From assembly GCA_900466005.1 (NCBI GenBank), contig UEGQ01000015.1, positions 109,735 through 173,734 of the forward strand: a DNA stretch of 64,000 nt, read 5' to 3'. The DNA is from Hyphomicrobiales bacterium (GTDB lineage: Bacteria; Pseudomonadota; Alphaproteobacteria; Rhizobiales; Rhizobiaceae). The translations under genes and the position numbers were made by a program. Position 1 is the first letter of the stretch; each line of letters opens with the position of its first letter. The notes under the pieces are model-generated. The model worked only from the letters and a program-made list of their open reading frames with translations, did no database searches and had not been told where the DNA came from. Shown here in pieces: positions 27,632-37,004 of the stretch.

Positions 27632-28606
27632 TCAGCCCTCCGGCTGCTCGGTGCCGGGGCCGATGACCGTGTAGACGTTCCCGACCGGCTCACGGCGCAA
27701 GTACCGGTTGGAGAGCGCGGCGCTGCCGCGGCGGAGAATTTCGCCGAAGACTTCATCGATCGCCTCGTTGCGCTGGCCCGAGACGAAAAAGTAGTGTCGC
27801 CAGCTCTCGGGATCGAGGACGATATAGTCGGCATTGCCGGCGAGCGGTTCGGCGCTGCCGTCGAGGTTTTCGAGAGAGCGCCCGAGTCTCGCCTCGCCGA
27901 ACATGGTCGTCGCCACCTGGAGCGCCGGATCGTCCTTGTTGATGAAGACGAAGATCTCGTCCGCAAAGGTGAGCTTCTCCATCCAGGCACGGTGGCCGGG
28001 CAGTCCCGTTTCGGGCACGGCAAAGAGGATGCGTGCGGCGAGCCCGGTCGGCAGCGCGGCGTCGGCCTCACCGACATGGCGGAGGACCTCTCCGGCGAGC
28101 GAATGGGCGACGATCACGAGCGGCCTTCCGGCAAGCGTTCCGCCGGGCTCCCGGCGCTCTGCCATCTGGCGCAGGAGCGCGACGAGCCGCTCGCTCGCCG
28201 CCTTCGCATTGAGGACCGGAAACTCCCTCACCGATATCCAGGAGGGCCAGCGGAACATGATGACATCGGCGCCGGCACCTTTGGCGAGTTCCTCCATGGT
28301 GTAGAGGCCGAAATCTCCGTCCGGTTCTGGGCCGAAGCCGTGGACGTAGAGAACGAGCGGCTTTTGCTGAACGTCAGCGGCAGGAAAGCTGGCGATCGCG
28401 GCGTCGAGCTCCGGAAGGGCGAAGTGGTGGCCGTCGGCGGTGACGAGGGAGAAGCTGTCGTCGGAGGCGCTTGTCGCGCTCGTCTGCGGGTGCAGGATCG
28501 CCGCGACGATGGCGTCGTAGTTCCACCAGGCATAGCCGGCGGCCATACCGATCGCGATGAACACCAGGGCGAGATATTTGAAGAACCTGACCATCCCCGC
28601 ATTCAT
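27632..28606 (-). CDS. Alpha/beta hydrolase (DUF900-like), membrane-anchored
   Basis: The 324-residue protein has one N-terminal membrane helix (about residues 7-27, YLALVFIAIGMAAGYAWW) and then an alpha/beta hydrolase domain. The strand-loop VLYVHGFGPEPDG gives the oxyanion region. The nucleophile elbow is VIVAHSLAGEV, where the family's final Gly is shifted by one (AHSLAG). A catalytic His probably lies in SWRHYFFVSGQRNEAIDE. It resembles esterase-like proteins of the DUF900 group, of unknown substrate. The gene ends 5 nt from the convergent RND pump gene, so no room remains for separate terminators. The role is unknown. Confidence 0.7.
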   Translation of the reverse strand: MNAGMVRFFKYLALVFIAIGMAAGYAWWNYDAIVAAILHPQTSATSASDDSFSLVTADGHHFALPELDAAIASFPAADVQQKPLVLYVHGFGPEPDGDFGLYTMEELAKGAGADVIMFRWPSWISVREFPVLNAKAASERLVALLRQMAERREPGGTLAGRPLVIVAHSLAGEVLRHVGEADAALPTGLAARILFAVPETGLPGHRAWMEKLTFADEIFVFINKDDPALQVATTMFGEARLGRSLENLDGSAEPLAGNADYIVLDPESWRHYFFVSGQRNEAIDEVFGEILRRGSAALSNRYLRREPVGNVYTVIGPGTEQPEG

Positions 28607-28776
28607 AGGCGATCGTCGGCGGTCTCCGCAATGCGGCGGGACGCGGCAGCGCTGTGAATTGGCTCTCGCGGCCGGGCCTCGTCACTGGACAAGGGGGGAA
28701 CTCCTGTCCCATACCACGTGCGACAGACGTTGAATGGCGCGGCGCTCCGGAGCGTCGGGAGAGGGAGAATGACGAT

Positions 28777-30186
28777 ATGGCGATGAAGGACGTGCAGCCG
28801 GGAACGCGCAACGAGGAGGGGATCGCGGCCGTCCTCGGCATCCTCAAACAGACCTTCGGCGAGCGTTTCCAGACGGGCCAGTCCTTTCGCGAGCAGCACA
28901 CCCACACGACCACCTACCTGCCGGCCCAGCTTCCCGACGGCGTCGTCTTCGTGGAAAGCGCCGACGACGTGAAGACGGTGGTGAAGACATGCGCCATGCA
29001 CAAAGTGCCGATGATCCCGTTCGGCACCGGCTCTTCGCTGGAGGGGCACCTGAACGCGCCGAGCGGCGGGATATCCGTCGACTTCAGCCGTATGAACAAG
29101 GTGCTGGAAGTGAATGCCGAGGACCTCGACTGCACCGTCGAGCCGGGCGTGACGCGCGAGGAGCTCAACACCTACCTCCGCGACACGGGTCTCTTCTTCC
29201 CGATCGATCCGGGTGCGAACGCCTCGATCGGCGGCATGACGGCGACGCGGGCCTCCGGCACCAATGCCGTGCGGTACGGCACGATGAAGGACAATGTGCT
29301 GTCGCTCACCGTCGTGACCGCCGACGGCGAGGAAATCCGCACCGCTCAGCGGGCGAAGAAGTCGTCGGCCGGATACGACCTCACAAGGCTCTATGTCGGG
29401 TCGGAGGGAACGCTCGGCATCATCACCTCGGTGACGCTGAAGCTGCAGGGCATACCGGCGAAGATCGGCGGTGGCGTTTGCGCCTTCCCGAGCCTGAAAG
29501 CCGCCTGCGACGCGGTCATCATGACGATCCAGATGGGCATCCCGGTCGCCCGCATCGAGCTTCTCGACGAAATGCAGATGAAGGCCTGCAACGCCTATTC
29601 GAAGCTCTCCTATGCGGAGAAGCCGACGCTCTTCCTCGAATTCCACGGCACCGAGGAGACCGTGGCGCTGCAGTCCGAGCAGTTTTCCGAAATCGCGGCG
29701 GAATGTGGCGCCGACGAATATCGATACACTGCCAATGCCGAGGAACGCGCGCAGCTCTGGAAGGCGCGGCACAACGCCTACTGGGCAGGGCGCGCGCTGG
29801 CGCCGGAGCTGAACGGCCTTTCGACGGACGTCTGTGTGCCGATCTCGCGGCTCGCCGACTGCGTGGCCGAGACCCAGGCGGATATCCGCGAGACGGGGCT
29901 TCTGGCACCGATCGTCGGCCACGCCGGCGACGGCAATTTCCATGTGCTGATGCTGTTCGACGACAAGAAGCCGGAGGATCTCGCCCGCGCCGAGGCGTTC
30001 ATGGCCCGCCTGAACGGCCGGGCGCTCGCGATGGGCGGCACCTGCACCGGCGAGCACGGCGTCGGACAGGGCAAGATGTCCTACCTCGAACAGGAGCTCG
30101 GCTCGGCGCTGCCGGTCATGCGGGCGATCAAGAAGAGCCTCGATCCGGACAATATCTTCAATCCCGGCAAGATCTTCCGTCTCTGA
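28777..30186 (+). CDS. FAD-binding oxidoreductase, GlcD/D-lactate dehydrogenase type
   Basis: The 469-residue protein starts MAMKDVQPGTRNEEG after a GGGAGAGGGAG ribosome site. An FAD-binding type-4 domain (PMIPFGTGSSLEGHLNAPSGG, then FFPIDPGANASIGGMTATRAS) covers about residues 40-220. A FAD-oxidase C-terminal domain follows, with GHAGDGNFHVLMLFDD and GTCTGEHGVGQGKM, the His-rich metal/substrate motifs of GlcD and D-lactate dehydrogenases (DLD). The likely reaction is oxidation of a D-2-hydroxyacid such as D-lactate or glycolate with electrons going to cytochrome c or quinone. The exact substrate is not determined by sequence. No GlcE or GlcF partner is adjacent, which favours a stand-alone DLD-type enzyme. 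Confidence 0.85.
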   Translation: MAMKDVQPGTRNEEGIAAVLGILKQTFGERFQTGQSFREQHTHTTTYLPAQLPDGVVFVESADDVKTVVKTCAMHKVPMIPFGTGSSLEGHLNAPSGGISVDFSRMNKVLEVNAEDLDCTVEPGVTREELNTYLRDTGLFFPIDPGANASIGGMTATRASGTNAVRYGTMKDNVLSLTVVTADGEEIRTAQRAKKSSAGYDLTRLYVGSEGTLGIITSVTLKLQGIPAKIGGGVCAFPSLKAACDAVIMTIQMGIPVARIELLDEMQMKACNAYSKLSYAEKPTLFLEFHGTEETVALQSEQFSEIAAECGADEYRYTANAEERAQLWKARHNAYWAGRALAPELNGLSTDVCVPISRLADCVAETQADIRETGLLAPIVGHAGDGNFHVLMLFDDKKPEDLARAEAFMARLNGRALAMGGTCTGEHGVGQGKMSYLEQELGSALPVMRAIKKSLDPDNIFNPGKIFRL

Positions 30187-30289
30187 GTGGAAGAGGACAA
30201 ACCGACATTTGGGCTGGCGATTGCCGTAGCGGAATGCAAATATCGGAACGGACCACGTTTGAGTAGGGAGCAACGGGAGTCGACGGGTC

Positions 30290-33200
30290 GTGCTCGGACG
30301 CATATTGGTGGCACTCGGTGGTCTCTTGGTGGCGGCGCTCTTCGCGGCGCTGCTGGCGCCGTTCTTTGTCGACTGGACGAATTTCCGCTCTGATTTCGAG
30401 GACCAGGCGAGCCGTATCCTCGGCAAGAAGGTCACCGTCCACGGGGCGGTGGAGGCCCGCATCCTGCCGTTCCCCTCCGTCACGCTGCATGACGTCACCG
30501 TCGGATCGGACCGTGACGGTTCGCCGCTCGTCAGCGTCGCCCGCTTTTCGATGGATGCGGAACTGGCGCCGTTCCTCTCCGGCGAGGCACGCATCTTCGA
30601 CATGCGCATCGAGGAGCCGAAGGCCCGCATCCGCCTGCTTTCCGACGGGACGCTCGACTGGGCGCGCGGCAGCGCGGCCGAAATCCCGGCGCGTACCGTC
30701 GTGCTGGAGCGCGTGCATGTGAGCGGCGGCGTGGTCGAGTTCATCGACGAGCAGTCGGGCCGCACCCGCATCGTTTCCGGTTTCGACGCCGACATGTCGG
30801 CCCGCTCGCTCGCAGGTCCCTGGACAGTGGACGGGCATGCCTCCGTCGACGGCGAGGCCGGTCGCTTCCACCTTTCGAGCCTGCAGCCGGACGCGAAGAC
30901 CGGCGCCGTGCCGCTGAACGTCCGTCTCCTGCCGGACACGCGGCCATTCGAGATCGATCTTTCCGGCGGTCTGACGCTGAGCGACGGCAAACCGCTCTAC
31001 AAGGGCAATTTCCAGGCTGCGTGGCAGATGGACGAGGGTGATGCTGCCGAACCCCAGGTGGGCGGCGCAAATCCGGTCGCGCCGAAGGTCAAGGGCGAAT
31101 TCGAGCTGACGAACGAGCGCGTCCGCGTCCCTTCCTATCGCCTCGAGCTCGGCGATGCCGAAAATCCCTACGCCGTCACCGGCGAGGCGACGCTGGATAC
31201 CGGCGCGCATCCGGAATTCCTGCTGACGGCCGACGGCCAGCAGATCGACGTCAACCGCATCGGCGAGGGGGCGCCGAAGGGAAAAACGAGCCGGCGTGCC
31301 GTGGTTTCGGTCCGCGAGCGTCTCGACCGGCTGGTCGCCATCGCCGCCGGCATCCCGATCCCGTCGGTCCCGGGCAAGGCGAGCCTCGCATTGCCGGCAA
31401 TCGTCGCCGGCGACACGGTATTGCGCGACATCCGGCTCGACGTGCGGCCCGCCGGCACCGGCTGGACGGTCGAGCGCGCGCTCGCGACGCTTCCGGGCCG
31501 CACGCAGGTGGAGGCGAGCGGAACGCTGGACCTCAAGGGCGAGCCGTCTTTCCGTGGCGACCTGCTGGTTGCCTCGACGCAGCCTTCAGGGCTCGCCGCA
31601 TGGATTACCGGCGATGTCGATCCGGCGATCCGCGAGATGAAGACCGCCGGTTTCTCGGCGAAAGTGGACCTGACGCCCGAGTTCCAGCGCTTCGAGCGGC
31701 TGGAGCTTGCGATGGGAGCGGGTATTCTCAACGGCCGTGTCGAGCGCGAGTCTCGCGACGGTACAGCGCCGAACCTGTCGGTCGACCTCACCGGGAACGA
31801 GATCGACCTGAACGCGGTCCGTGCGCTTGCGACGCTCGTCGCCGGCGACGAGGCCGGAGCAAACCTTTTCGCGCAGCGGATTGCGGGCCGCCTGAAGGTC
31901 GAAAGGCTCGCCGCCTCCGACATTGTCGCGAAGAATGTCGACACGGTCTTTACGACCGACGGCGAGAGGATGGCGGTCGAGCGTCTCAACATCGGCGACC
32001 TTTCGGGCGCGAAGATCTCCGCGACCGGGACGATCGAGGGTGGGCTTTCGGATCCGACGGGCGAGGCCGACCTCACATTTGCGGCTGCAGACCCCGGCCC
32101 GTTTCTCGCCATACTGAAGGCTCATGTTCCGGCTCATCCGGCGCTCGATGCGCTCGTTCGCAATGCCCGCTGGTACGCCGGGGCGGACCTCAAGGCGCAT
32201 ATTGTCCTTTCGGGGGCGGATGCCGCCATGTCGGTCAAGCTGGACGGCGTGGCGAACGGCAGCCGTGTCGCGTTCGACTACGGCCGGGAGACCATTCCAC
32301 CGCTGCCCGGCGCCATGACACTCGAGGCGAGTCTCGAAAACCCGGACGCGCAAATCCTTTTCGGACAGGCCGGACTGGACCCGTTGCCGATCCCGTCTTC
32401 CGAGCCCGGCCGCCTCTCGGTCTCGCTCAGGGCGCAAGCGGATGATCCGGCCGACGCGGTGGTGACATTCTCCGGGACCGAGACACTGCTGACGGGAAAA
32501 GGTCGGCTCGATTTGCGGGCAGGACGGTTCCTGCAGGGGAGCCTGCAGACATCGCTGCGCAGCTCCGATCTCGAACCATATCTGATGATCGCAGGCATCG
32601 GGCTTCCGCAATCCGGCGCCGGCCTGCCGGTGGCGCTCTCGGCCGCTGCTGAGATCGGTGACGGCACGGCGAAGATCGACGCGATCGACGGAGCCCTTGC
32701 CGGCAATGCCGTCCGCGGCAGTCTCTCGCTCGACTGGAAGGAGCCGGGCTTGCGAGCCCGCGGTGCGCTCGACCTCGATACGGTCGACCTCGCCTGGCTG
32801 GCGGAGGCGGTGGCAGGGCCCGTTACCGATCCTGCGACGGGAGGCCTCTCGACCGGCGCCATCGCCGCGCCAATCGAGGTCCCCGACCTCGATCTCTCGC
32901 TCCGTTCGACGACGTTCTGGCCGGGCGTTCTCGGAAAGGTGGCGGATTTCTCCGGCCATCTGACCGGCCGCACCGGCGAACTGGTGCTGGAGGATGCGGC
33001 GGGCAAGTGGCTGGGCGGCGATCTCAAGGGGCGGATCAGTCTTTCCAATGCCGAGAAGACGGCCTTCCTGCAGAGCCGCCTGACGCTGGAGCACGGCGAT
33101 CTCGCAAGCGCCTTCGCCGGCGCCGGCGAGGGCGTGACGCCGCCGCAGATCACCGGGCGCTTCGATCTCACTGCGGTCGCCGAGGCGACCGGCGGGACCG

Positions 33201-34018
33201 TCGCGGACCTCGTCTCGTCGATCAACGGTTCGGGCGAGATGCGGCTTTCGGACGTCGTCGTACCGCACTTCGACCTCGGCTATCTGCCGCCGCTGCTCGC
33301 CGCCGCCGACCTCATCGAGGGCGAGCCGGACGAAAGCAAGGTGCGGCCGCTCGTGGAGAACCTGGTGTCCGAAAGGAGCGCCTCCCTCGGGGCGCTGGTC
33401 ATTCCCTTCAACATCGGTGACGGTGTCGTGCGGGCGCAGAACCTCGTCGGCGGCAATGCGCTCGCCAGGCTCGGCGGCGATGCGAGGATCGACCTGCGCA
33501 GCGGCGAGACGGACGCCGTCGTCACCGTTTCACCGGAGGCGGGAACGGACGATCTCGCCGGCGCCGATCCCGACATTCGCGTCAGGTTCTCTGGCCGCCT
33601 GCCGACGCCGGAGCACTCGCTCGACGTCACGGACGTCACCAACTACCTTTCGATGCGGGCCTTCGAGCGGGAGCGTCGTCGCGTGGAGACGTTGCAGTCC
33701 AACGTGCTCGAGAAGCAGCGGTTGAGACGCGAGGTGGCGCTTTACAAGTTCCGGGCGGCGGAACGCGAGAAGGCCGAGGCGGCCGAACGGGCCCGGCTGG
33801 AGGAAGAGGCCCGCAGGCAGGCGGAGGCCGATGCCCTGGCCCGGCAGGCGGCAGAGGAAGAAGCCGCGCGGCGGCAGGCGATCGAAGAGGGGGCCGGATC
33901 AGCGCAGCCGCCTGCGGAAGGACCGACACCGCCGGCGGAGGAGGCACCACCGTCCGGCCCGACGACCGGTGCGACACCGCCGAAACTGCGGTTCGACGAC
34001 TTGCCGGGCGTGAACTGA
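30290..34018 (+). CDS. AsmA-family protein (large envelope lipid-transport-like)
   Basis: The 1242-residue protein begins at a GTG (30290) with upstream GGGAG. It has an N-terminal membrane helix (GRILVALGGLLVAALFAALLAP), then the AsmA signature region (FEDQASRILGKKVTVHGAVEARILPFPSVTLHDV). A very long beta-rich body of repeating strand-turn segments ends in the AsmA C-terminal region (TGRFDLTAVAEATGGTV, about residue 960). AsmA-like proteins form periplasm-spanning hydrophobic grooves thought to carry phospholipids. Unusually, the last 120 residues form a highly charged Arg/Glu/Ala coiled coil (about 1120-1200) and a Pro-rich tail. A secreted protein gene follows 101 nt later. Confidence 0.88.
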   Translation: MLGRILVALGGLLVAALFAALLAPFFVDWTNFRSDFEDQASRILGKKVTVHGAVEARILPFPSVTLHDVTVGSDRDGSPLVSVARFSMDAELAPFLSGEARIFDMRIEEPKARIRLLSDGTLDWARGSAAEIPARTVVLERVHVSGGVVEFIDEQSGRTRIVSGFDADMSARSLAGPWTVDGHASVDGEAGRFHLSSLQPDAKTGAVPLNVRLLPDTRPFEIDLSGGLTLSDGKPLYKGNFQAAWQMDEGDAAEPQVGGANPVAPKVKGEFELTNERVRVPSYRLELGDAENPYAVTGEATLDTGAHPEFLLTADGQQIDVNRIGEGAPKGKTSRRAVVSVRERLDRLVAIAAGIPIPSVPGKASLALPAIVAGDTVLRDIRLDVRPAGTGWTVERALATLPGRTQVEASGTLDLKGEPSFRGDLLVASTQPSGLAAWITGDVDPAIREMKTAGFSAKVDLTPEFQRFERLELAMGAGILNGRVERESRDGTAPNLSVDLTGNEIDLNAVRALATLVAGDEAGANLFAQRIAGRLKVERLAASDIVAKNVDTVFTTDGERMAVERLNIGDLSGAKISATGTIEGGLSDPTGEADLTFAAADPGPFLAILKAHVPAHPALDALVRNARWYAGADLKAHIVLSGADAAMSVKLDGVANGSRVAFDYGRETIPPLPGAMTLEASLENPDAQILFGQAGLDPLPIPSSEPGRLSVSLRAQADDPADAVVTFSGTETLLTGKGRLDLRAGRFLQGSLQTSLRSSDLEPYLMIAGIGLPQSGAGLPVALSAAAEIGDGTAKIDAIDGALAGNAVRGSLSLDWKEPGLRARGALDLDTVDLAWLAEAVAGPVTDPATGGLSTGAIAAPIEVPDLDLSLRSTTFWPGVLGKVADFSGHLTGRTGELVLEDAAGKWLGGDLKGRISLSNAEKTAFLQSRLTLEHGDLASAFAGAGEGVTPPQITGRFDLTAVAEATGGTVADLVSSINGSGEMRLSDVVVPHFDLGYLPPLLAAADLIEGEPDESKVRPLVENLVSERSASLGALVIPFNIGDGVVRAQNLVGGNALARLGGDARIDLRSGETDAVVTVSPEAGTDDLAGADPDIRVRFSGRLPTPEHSLDVTDVTNYLSMRAFERERRRVETLQSNVLEKQRLRREVALYKFRAAEREKAEAAERARLEEEARRQAEADALARQAAEEEAARRQAIEEGAGSAQPPAEGPTPPAEEAPPSGPTTGATPPKLRFDDLPGVN

Positions 34019-34119
34019 CCGGTATCAATGATCTCGACCGTGCGAGGGGGTACGGCAGAGGGGTGGACGGGTGCGCCAGGCGAATGGCGCTCCGGCGTGT
34101 TCAGGACAGGGGGCATGAC

Positions 34120-35784
34120 ATGCGCATACTTCGATTTCTCGTCCAGGCGTTCTCGATGTTGCCGCTTCTTCTTGCGATGGAAGCCCGTGCGGAGGAGCGT
34201 TACGTCACCTTCGCCGAGAATCGTGGCTGGACGGTGAGTTACGACCGTCAGCAGAACAACTGTATCGCCGTTCCGAAGGCGTCGGACGGGCTCTATTTCA
34301 TCCGCCCGTCGAGCCGCGAGATCGTCGTCATGATCGCCGGGCCGAAATTCGCCTGGGTGACCGACGAGAAGGACTACAAGGTCGAGATCCGCACCGACCG
34401 GCAGCGCTGGGACGGAACCATGCGGGCCGATACCGACGAGGGCTTCGGGGGCCTCTATGTCTCTGATCCGAGCGAGAGCTTCATGTCCGCCTTGCGGGGC
34501 GCGTCACGGCTCAGCCTGCGGGTGGAAAACGTCAACTACGGGCCCTATTCGCTCGGCGGATCGAGCGACACGCTGAAACAGATCCTCGGCTGCGCGCAGG
34601 CGGTGGAGCGTGGCGAATTCAAGCCCGCCGAACCCGATTACATCGGCATCAACGGTCTCGTGTCGTGGAAGTCGGAGGATTTCGGAAAGAGCTACACGTC
34701 CGAAGGATGGACGCTGACGCTCAAGGGCCAGGACAATGTCGACGGCACGGCGACCGCCTACCTCGAAGTCTCCCGCGAGGGGAAGGGGTCTGCGACGATC
34801 AAGGCCGAGAGCGTTCCCGAGGGCGGCGGCTTCGGCAAGCTCGGCATCTACAAGTTCGACTGGTCCGATCCGGCGGTCCTCTTCACCTCCTACACGGGCG
34901 GCGCCCATTGCTGCATCGAGGCGCGGGTGGCGCTCTCGACCGATGACGGCATCAAGATCGTCGAACTCGGCCAATTCGACGGCGACGTGGTTCATCCGGC
35001 CGATCTCGATGGCGACGGCATCTACGAGTTCGAGCTTGCCGACCAGCGCTTCCTCTACGCCTTCGCGCCCTATGCGGGATCGGTGCCTCCGGTTCAGGTC
35101 CAGGCACTGCGCGACGGCAAGTTCGTCGACGTGACCAAGGAGGCGGCGTACCGACCGGTCGTCGAAAGGGCTCTGCTGCGAACCATGAAGTTGTGCGGAG
35201 AGGAGCAGTATCCCGGCGCATGTGCGGGGGCGCTCGCCAACGCCGCTCTTCTCGGCCTCTACAGCAGCGCCTTCGAGTTCATGGTCTTCGACGAGATCAA
35301 CCCGAAGCTCGAGGACAGCTATCTCAAGTGCTCCGATTCTGCGGCCTGTCGCGGGCGGGGGGATTTCAAGGATTTCCAGGAGGCGGTCGCCTTCCGGCTC
35401 AAGGACTGGGGCTACGACATCGAGCCGGCGATCAGCGAACCGGCAGCCGCGTTCTTCGGCGAGCTCGCCAAGACGAAGACGGGTTACAGCGCGCCGGGCG
35501 ACACGACGGAGGGCGGCTGCGCGATGGGGCCGACTCGCTTCGAAGAGGCGCGGGCGAAGGGAATCGTCGCCGTCAGCGGCTATGAATACATCTGCCATAT
35601 CGGGCAGGCCGACGTGCTGCACGACAGCGTCGTCACCGGGGCGCTCTGTACGGGTGAGGGGGAATACTGGCTCGACCGCCAGATCTTCGAGAGGGACGGC
35701 AGCGACCTCTGGCAGCATTCGGTGAGCCGCATGGAGGCGGGGCTGGCGCCGGTCAAGGCCGCGCCCTGTCCGGCAAAGCCGTAA
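34120..35784 (+). CDS. Secreted protein of unknown function with a DxDGDG-type motif
   Basis: I do not recognise a named family. The 554-residue protein starts MRILRFLVQAFSMLPLLLAMEARA, a clear Sec signal peptide. The ATG at 34120 follows CAGGACAGGGGG. The mature part has a central segment (VLFTSYTGGAHCCIEARVAL) with adjacent Cys residues, then DLDGDGIYEFELADQRF, which resembles an FG-GAP or calcium-binding loop. The C-terminal half has paired Cys residues (LCGEEQYPGAC, KCSDSAACRG) that suggest disulphides. It lies 101 nt after the AsmA-family gene in the same direction and may share its transcript. Location is probably periplasmic. Confidence 0.75.
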   Translation: MRILRFLVQAFSMLPLLLAMEARAEERYVTFAENRGWTVSYDRQQNNCIAVPKASDGLYFIRPSSREIVVMIAGPKFAWVTDEKDYKVEIRTDRQRWDGTMRADTDEGFGGLYVSDPSESFMSALRGASRLSLRVENVNYGPYSLGGSSDTLKQILGCAQAVERGEFKPAEPDYIGINGLVSWKSEDFGKSYTSEGWTLTLKGQDNVDGTATAYLEVSREGKGSATIKAESVPEGGGFGKLGIYKFDWSDPAVLFTSYTGGAHCCIEARVALSTDDGIKIVELGQFDGDVVHPADLDGDGIYEFELADQRFLYAFAPYAGSVPPVQVQALRDGKFVDVTKEAAYRPVVERALLRTMKLCGEEQYPGACAGALANAALLGLYSSAFEFMVFDEINPKLEDSYLKCSDSAACRGRGDFKDFQEAVAFRLKDWGYDIEPAISEPAAAFFGELAKTKTGYSAPGDTTEGGCAMGPTRFEEARAKGIVAVSGYEYICHIGQADVLHDSVVTGALCTGEGEYWLDRQIFERDGSDLWQHSVSRMEAGLAPVKAAPCPAKP

Positions 35785-35807
35785 GCGGCTGGGCGGCCTC
35801 GCCTTTC

Positions 35808-36047
35808 CTATTCTTCCTGGAAATGCCGGCCGCTCTTCAGCCAGTCGAGCACGTAGAGCCTGAGAGCCGAGGAGAGATTGCTGTCCGGCGGACGCTTGTC
35901 GTCGATTTCGGCGACGAGGGCGGCAAGCGGCAGGGCGCGCTCTGCCGCGATGATCTTCAGCTCGTCCCAGAAGGCATCCTCGAGGGAAAAGCTCGTGCGG
36001 TGGCCGTGAAGGGTCGCCGAGCGTTTGCGAATCGTCGCCGTTGCCAA
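35808..36047 (-). CDS. Ribbon-helix-helix domain protein
   Basis: A 79-residue protein with the pattern of the RHH_4 family: a basic strand (RKRSATLHGHRTSFSLEDAFW), a helix (DELKIIAAERALPLAALVAEID) and a second helix (LSSALRLYVLDWLKSG). Such proteins dimerise and bind DNA through the paired strand, and usually act as repressors. The start appears to be a TTG at 36047, since no ATG exists in frame before the strand; AGGGAC lies 11 nt upstream. It is the last of three small minus-strand genes after sspB. Targets are unknown. Confidence 0.8.
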   Translation of the reverse strand: MATATIRKRSATLHGHRTSFSLEDAFWDELKIIAAERALPLAALVAEIDDKRPPDSNLSSALRLYVLDWLKSGRHFQEE

Positions 36048-36112
36048 ACTGATTCAAGTCCCTGAGAAAATGAGTCCCGAACTGCCCGTAAGATGTTGAG
36101 GCCGAATCTCTA

Positions 36113-36316
36113 TCAGGATTTGCTGTCGTCCGGTTTCGGGCGTTCGAGCTTGCCCTGGTCGAGCGTCTTTTCGGCCTTTTCCCGCTCCGCCCGTGTCAGT
36201 TCCTTCTCCGCCTTTGTGCGTCCGAAGAGGATACGGTTCTGCTCCGCGGTCCTGTCCTTTTCGGCGCGGGCTTTCGTCTTCTTGTACTGGCGGAGGTTGA
36301 CGACGTCTGCGGCCAT
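36113..36316 (-). CDS. DUF4169 family protein
   Basis: A 67-residue, strongly charged protein beginning MAADVVNLRQYKKTKAR, the DUF4169 signature. The rest is a Lys/Glu/Arg-rich helix (EKDRTAEQNRILFGRTKAEK) predicted to be fully helical. DUF4169 proteins are almost confined to alphaproteobacteria, and function is unknown. The gene starts 52 nt after sspB and precedes the ribbon-helix-helix gene, so the three are likely one operon. Confidence 0.85.
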   Translation of the reverse strand: MAADVVNLRQYKKTKARAEKDRTAEQNRILFGRTKAEKELTRAEREKAEKTLDQGKLERPKPDDSKS

Positions 36317-36368
36317 GACTCGGCTCCGGGCAAGGTTGCAGGCGGGACGTACCCGCCCGCACAGGCCT

Positions 36369-36878
36369 CTAATGCTTCTTGCGGAAGGCGTCGAGGGAAA
36401 CGACCGAAGCCGGCTTCTTGTCTTCCTCGCCGTCTTTGGCGGCGACCGTCTCCTGCGGTTCCTCGGCGGCAGTCAGCGGGTAGGCGGTGATTTCGGCGCT
36501 CTCCTCGTCCTCGTCGGCCAGCGGAACGTCGAATTCCAGCTCGAAGTTGACGGAGGGATCGTAGAAGCCGCGGATCGCGTTGAACGGGATAACCAGCTTT
36601 TCCGGTGTGTCGGAGAAGGAAAGGCCGATCTCGAACTGGGTCTCGTTGACCTTCAGATCCCAGAACTGGTGCTGGATGACGATGGTCATCTGCTCGGCAT
36701 ACTTCGCCTTCAGGTGCTGGGAAATCCTGACACCCGGCGCACCGGTCAGGAAGGTGATGAAGAAGTGATGATCACCCGGCAGGCGGCCTGTCGCCGCCAC
36801 TTCCGTCAAAACCTTTCGAATGACACCGCGCAGCGCGTCCTGAGCCAGAATGTCGTAGCGAATATGGTCCTGCCCCAT
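36369..36878 (-). CDS. sspB: SspB (alpha type), ClpXP adaptor for ssrA-tagged proteins
   Basis: SspB binds the ssrA tag and the ClpX N-domain and speeds degradation of trans-translation products. The 169-residue protein starts MGQDHIRYDILAQDALRGVI at 36878, where an AGGA site is better than for an ATG 16 codons earlier. Its SspB fold segments include GDHHFFITFLTGAPGVRIS and MTIVIQHQFWDLKVNETQFEIGLSF. The acidic linker ends in a ClpX-binding-like tail (KKPASVVSLDAFRKKH). Size fits Caulobacter SspB-alpha. The tmRNA gene itself lies about 130 nt upstream on the same strand, so tag and adaptor are genetic neighbours. Confidence 0.92.
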   Translation of the reverse strand: MGQDHIRYDILAQDALRGVIRKVLTEVAATGRLPGDHHFFITFLTGAPGVRISQHLKAKYAEQMTIVIQHQFWDLKVNETQFEIGLSFSDTPEKLVIPFNAIRGFYDPSVNFELEFDVPLADEDEESAEITAYPLTAAEEPQETVAAKDGEEDKKPASVVSLDAFRKKH

Positions 36879-37004
36879 GTGATCCTGTCTTTCTTCTGTG
36901 ACGTCTTTTCCAAGGCTATATGCCATGGCACCGGATGCGGGGAAAGCCCCGGTTGGCGAGTCTTACGGAAGCATAATACATGAATTGTCATCAGGGGAGT
37001 AGGT

